A stretch of DNA of 37,030 bases from Acidobacteriota bacterium (GTDB lineage Bacteria > Acidobacteriota > Vicinamibacteria > Vicinamibacterales > 2-12-FULL-66-21): contig JACCRT010000057.1 in NCBI GenBank assembly GCA_013813355.1, forward strand, positions 1 to 37,030, in the 5' to 3' direction. The notes beneath the pieces were generated by a model. That model was not told the origin of the DNA. It ran no database searches and saw only the letters and a program-made list of their open reading frames with translations. Below, one piece after another: positions 34,678-37,030 of this stretch (position 1 is its first letter; each line of letters opens with the position of its first letter). Both the position numbers and the translations under genes were made by a program.

Positions 34678-36158
34678 GTGCGCCAGGTAAAGCTGGTCAT
34701 CACCGGATTCCCGGCCGTGAGAACCTTCTGCTGCAGCGTCGTGTCGTAGTGAATTCCGGCGCTTCCGCCGAATTCCATGGTCTTCATGATGACCGATCCG
34801 TAGAAGTCGGCATTGCCCCAGAACCTGCCCTGGGCATTGGGGGCGTAGATGAGGGCGGCGGTGTTCCCGTTGCCGTCCATCTCGATGAGCTTGGTACCGG
34901 CATACTCGAACGTGAGACGTGAAGGATCCCACGTCGCGTTACTGAGCCCGTTGCCGGTGACATCCAGCACCTTGGTGACGCTGCCCTCGCCCGCCAGCAC
35001 GATCTTCACGGGCCCGCCCGAGTTCGAGTCCACCACGATTCGGGTGGTGCCCGAAATCGTCAAGCTGTTCATGTGGTAGGTGCCGGCCTTCAGGGTGACA
35101 ATCGCATTGCCCTTAAGGCTCAGGTTGCCGAACAGCACCGGCGAGCCATCGGAGGGCGGCGTAAAGGTCGTCTGCCCGCCAATCACCTGGCAGACACCGG
35201 CGTAGCCCGCAGGGCAGCTGTTATGGATGGTCTGGTTCGTGGTCGGGGGCATCGGGCTTGGCGCCGCCGGCGTCGGAAAGTCCACCGACTGCGGCAACTG
35301 GATCAGCCCTTCCGAGACCGTCCCGAGCGCGGCGACCGTCGCGGCCGTCACGTTGTTGGCGGTGCATGCCCCAACGCCTGACATGGGGGTCGAGAGCGTC
35401 CCGTTGATGTCGGCGCTGCCTCCTCCCGAGAGGTTGCCGTTCGTGCCGACGTGCCCCTGGCTACTGGCCGTCACCGGCGAGCTGCCCGTGACCGGCTGGC
35501 TCGAGTTGTAGCTGCTCGTGCTGGCGTTGCCGCTAAACGACAGGGCCGAGCAGCCGTTCGCGGTCGCGAACGCTGCGTAGCTGAAGACAGGCCTGGTCGA
35601 GCGCTCGATGACCGCCGAGACTTCGACCTCGCCGGAACCCAGCCCGGCAGCCCGCCGGCCGACACCCGTGACTTCCCAGGTCTGCAGCGTCCACATCGCG
35701 CCGGTGATGCCGTCAGGGACCTGCCGCATGCCCAGCAGGCGGGCCCGCGCGGTGTACGTCACGGTGCCGTTGCCGACGTTCAGCGTGCCGCTCGAGGCGT
35801 TCTGGAACGCCTGGACGACCGCGGCGACTGGATAATTGGACGTCGTGCCGGCGTCGCTCGATAGAACCACGGGCTGGCCACCGGAGGCAACAGGCGAGAG
35901 CGCAAGGTTGTAATTCGCAAGGGCGTCGCCGGCAGTCCCTGGCATCACCACCTGGTACCCGCTCGACAGCAGGTAGTTGGCCGCCGCGGCGACGCCGGAT
36001 TCCGCGGCGTAGCGGGCCTGAGACATCGAGGTGTAGCTCGAGCTCGACAGGGTCTCGGTTCTGGCCACGTGCACCATGGCCGCGCCGAGCGCGGACATGA
36101 TCAGCATCGTGAACATCGCCATGACGATGGCCATGCCGCGCTGGTCAGATCGGTTCAT
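34671..36158 (-). CDS. PilX-like type IV pilus assembly protein
   Basis: A 495-residue protein. The N terminus MNRSDQRGMAIVMAMFTMLIMSALGAAMV is a PilX_N-type hydrophobic segment with a Gly before the helix, as in prepilin-like proteins. RARYAAESGVAAAANYLL-like QARYAAESG follows and is typical. The rest is Gly/Ser/Thr/Asn-rich and beta-structured, with few charges, and is much longer than the roughly 200 residues of classical PilX. It is likely a minor pseudopilin priming or tipping the pilus. ATG 36158 has GAGGA a few nt upstream and lies 18 nt after the pilW-like gene. The stop is inside a repeat. Confidence 0.78.
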   Translation of the reverse strand: MNRSDQRGMAIVMAMFTMLIMSALGAAMVHVARTETLSSSSYTSMSQARYAAESGVAAAANYLLSSGYQVVMPGTAGDALANYNLALSPVASGGQPVVLSSDAGTTSNYPVAAVVQAFQNASSGTLNVGNGTVTYTARARLLGMRQVPDGITGAMWTLQTWEVTGVGRRAAGLGSGEVEVSAVIERSTRPVFSYAAFATANGCSALSFSGNASTSSYNSSQPVTGSSPVTASSQGHVGTNGNLSGGGSADINGTLSTPMSGVGACTANNVTAATVAALGTVSEGLIQLPQSVDFPTPAAPSPMPPTTNQTIHNSCPAGYAGVCQVIGGQTTFTPPSDGSPVLFGNLSLKGNAIVTLKAGTYHMNSLTISGTTRIVVDSNSGGPVKIVLAGEGSVTKVLDVTGNGLSNATWDPSRLTFEYAGTKLIEMDGNGNTAALIYAPNAQGRFWGNADFYGSVIMKTMEFGGSAGIHYDTTLQQKVLTAGNPVMTSFTWRTF

Positions 36159-36176
36159 AACGTCCTCTACTTGCCT

Positions 36177-37030
36177 TTAGTTCAGCAGGGTGACGACCGT
36201 CGCCGGAAGGGGCTGGATCCGATTCGCGTAGCCGAGACTGGCCATCTGCCATGTGTGAAACACGTTGCGCGGCGCCACGTTGAGGAGCGCCTTCGTCACC
36301 ACCTGGAACTCGCCGGTGACGGGATGTCGATCGTGCGTCCGCACGGTCGTCATGATCGCTACGTTCACCACATACGTCCTGCCGCTGATCGTGTGCTGCT
36401 GGTACGAGAAACAGGGCGGCACCGTGCCGTCGGGGTCCGGGGGATTGGGTAGCAGGTTGTCGAGCAGGACCTGCTCCACCGTCACGCCCGGCTTCGCCCC
36501 GGCAGTGAAGGGCATCATGTTTCGGTACAAACGGCCTTCGAGCCAGCTGCACGTGTACTCCACGTACACCATGTTGCCGTCACCGTTGATGTCGCCGACG
36601 ATCTTGAGCACGCTGGGTGTAGAGCCGTTAGAGCCGTTCGCATGGTCCGTCGGGATCACACCCTGTCCGAAGCCGGCCGCGGGTGCCACGCGGGCGCCGA
36701 TTGCATGAGCGGAGCCGAACACGGCCGTGATCTGGTTTGCCCCGGTGTTCACGTTCGTGACCGTGACGACCTCCTGAGTCGCGCCATGCCCGATGACGAG
36801 CCGCACACCGCCGCCGAAGCCGTCGACGAACATCCCGGTCGTCGAGGTGACCCCGACCGTGTTCGTGCCGGCAGCCACGGCAGCGGTGAGCGCCACGGGA
36901 TTGGGGAACGCGACGCGGCCGGCCTGCCCGACCTCCTGCTGCAGCAGCGCCGTCGCATTCCTGATGCCGGCGTGCATCTCGGAACGGTTCGACTGGTCCT
37001 GGTTCAACCGGCTCATGTCAACCACGCCCT
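36177..37030 (-). CDS. PilW-like minor pilin, N terminus outside the window (partial)
   Basis: At least 284 residues, open to the right edge. The visible sequence starts VVDMSRLNQDQSNRSEMHAGIRNATALLQQEVGQAGR, matching the region just after the hydrophobic helix in PilW-type prepilins; the prepilin peptidase site must lie beyond base 37030. A long Gly/Thr/Val-rich beta-rich domain follows, with an unusual TNTVGVTSTTGM segment. A GTG at 37025 is internal, not a true start. It is co-transcribed with the pilX-like gene downstream. pilV and fimT-like genes are probably just outside. Confidence 0.72.
   Translation of the reverse strand, partial: GVVDMSRLNQDQSNRSEMHAGIRNATALLQQEVGQAGRVAFPNPVALTAAVAAGTNTVGVTSTTGMFVDGFGGGVRLVIGHGATQEVVTVTNVNTGANQITAVFGSAHAIGARVAPAAGFGQGVIPTDHANGSNGSTPSVLKIVGDINGDGNMVYVEYTCSWLEGRLYRNMMPFTAGAKPGVTVEQVLLDNLLPNPPDPDGTVPPCFSYQQHTISGRTYVVNVAIMTTVRTHDRHPVTGEFQVVTKALLNVAPRNVFHTWQMASLGYANRIQPLPATVVTLLN

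Overview
The window is a GC-rich bacterial chromosome segment, almost fully coding. The gene content (rimP-nusA-infB-rbfA-nrnA-truB-rpsO-pnp cluster, a beta-barrel/PKD/OmpA protein with the variant motif GHTCNIGTAEYN, TatA-TatC, large PilX-like pilin proteins and word-like intergenic repeats) fits an Acidobacteriota, perhaps Vicinamibacteria. That placement rests on memory of protein style, not on a database search. No rRNA, tRNA, CRISPR array, prophage or transposase gene was seen.

Layout. 1-7000 (+ strand): the tail of an unknown gene, a cluster of three small hairpins, an M24 aminopeptidase and an HtrA/DegQ-like periplasmic protease; then a 168-nt inverted-repeat element and a terminator, a MidA-type methyltransferase, and a CYTH-MurU-AmgK group that looks like cell-wall sugar salvage. 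7000-7680 is a real gene gap holding a palindrome-rich MITE-like element. 7681-11247: a TIM-barrel isomerase overlapping asnS, followed by rimO. 11248-21290: the classic translation/RNA cluster, headed by a rimP attenuator-like leader. 21392-23345: a small cupredoxin and a TPR membrane protein whose reading frame is broken by a pentanucleotide repeat. 23352-30296 (- strand): ctpA, smc and an M48 protease. 30489-34564 (+ strand): tatA-tatC, an OmpA-family protein and a HEAT-like protein. 34671-37030 (- strand): pilX-like and pilW-like genes, the latter cut by the window edge.

How the genes work together: most of the window is housekeeping. It covers ribosome maturation (RimP, RbfA, RimO), transcription elongation (NusA), initiation (IF-2), RNA decay (PNPase, NrnA), tRNA modification and charging (TruB, AsnRS), envelope proteolysis (HtrA, CtpA, M48), export of folded proteins (Tat), cell-wall recycling (MurU, AmgK) and chromosome organisation (SMC).

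The less ordinary signals lie between or inside genes. They are the 2978-3145 inverted repeat, the 7062-7358 palindromic element, two families of word-like repeats each occurring twice (one reading in frame into truB and the M48 gene), the GATCR slippage tract that splits the TPR protein, a cupredoxin with a non-canonical metal site, terminators placed directly before start codons, and possible leaderless promoters. I found no clear case of a wholly new multi-gene system.
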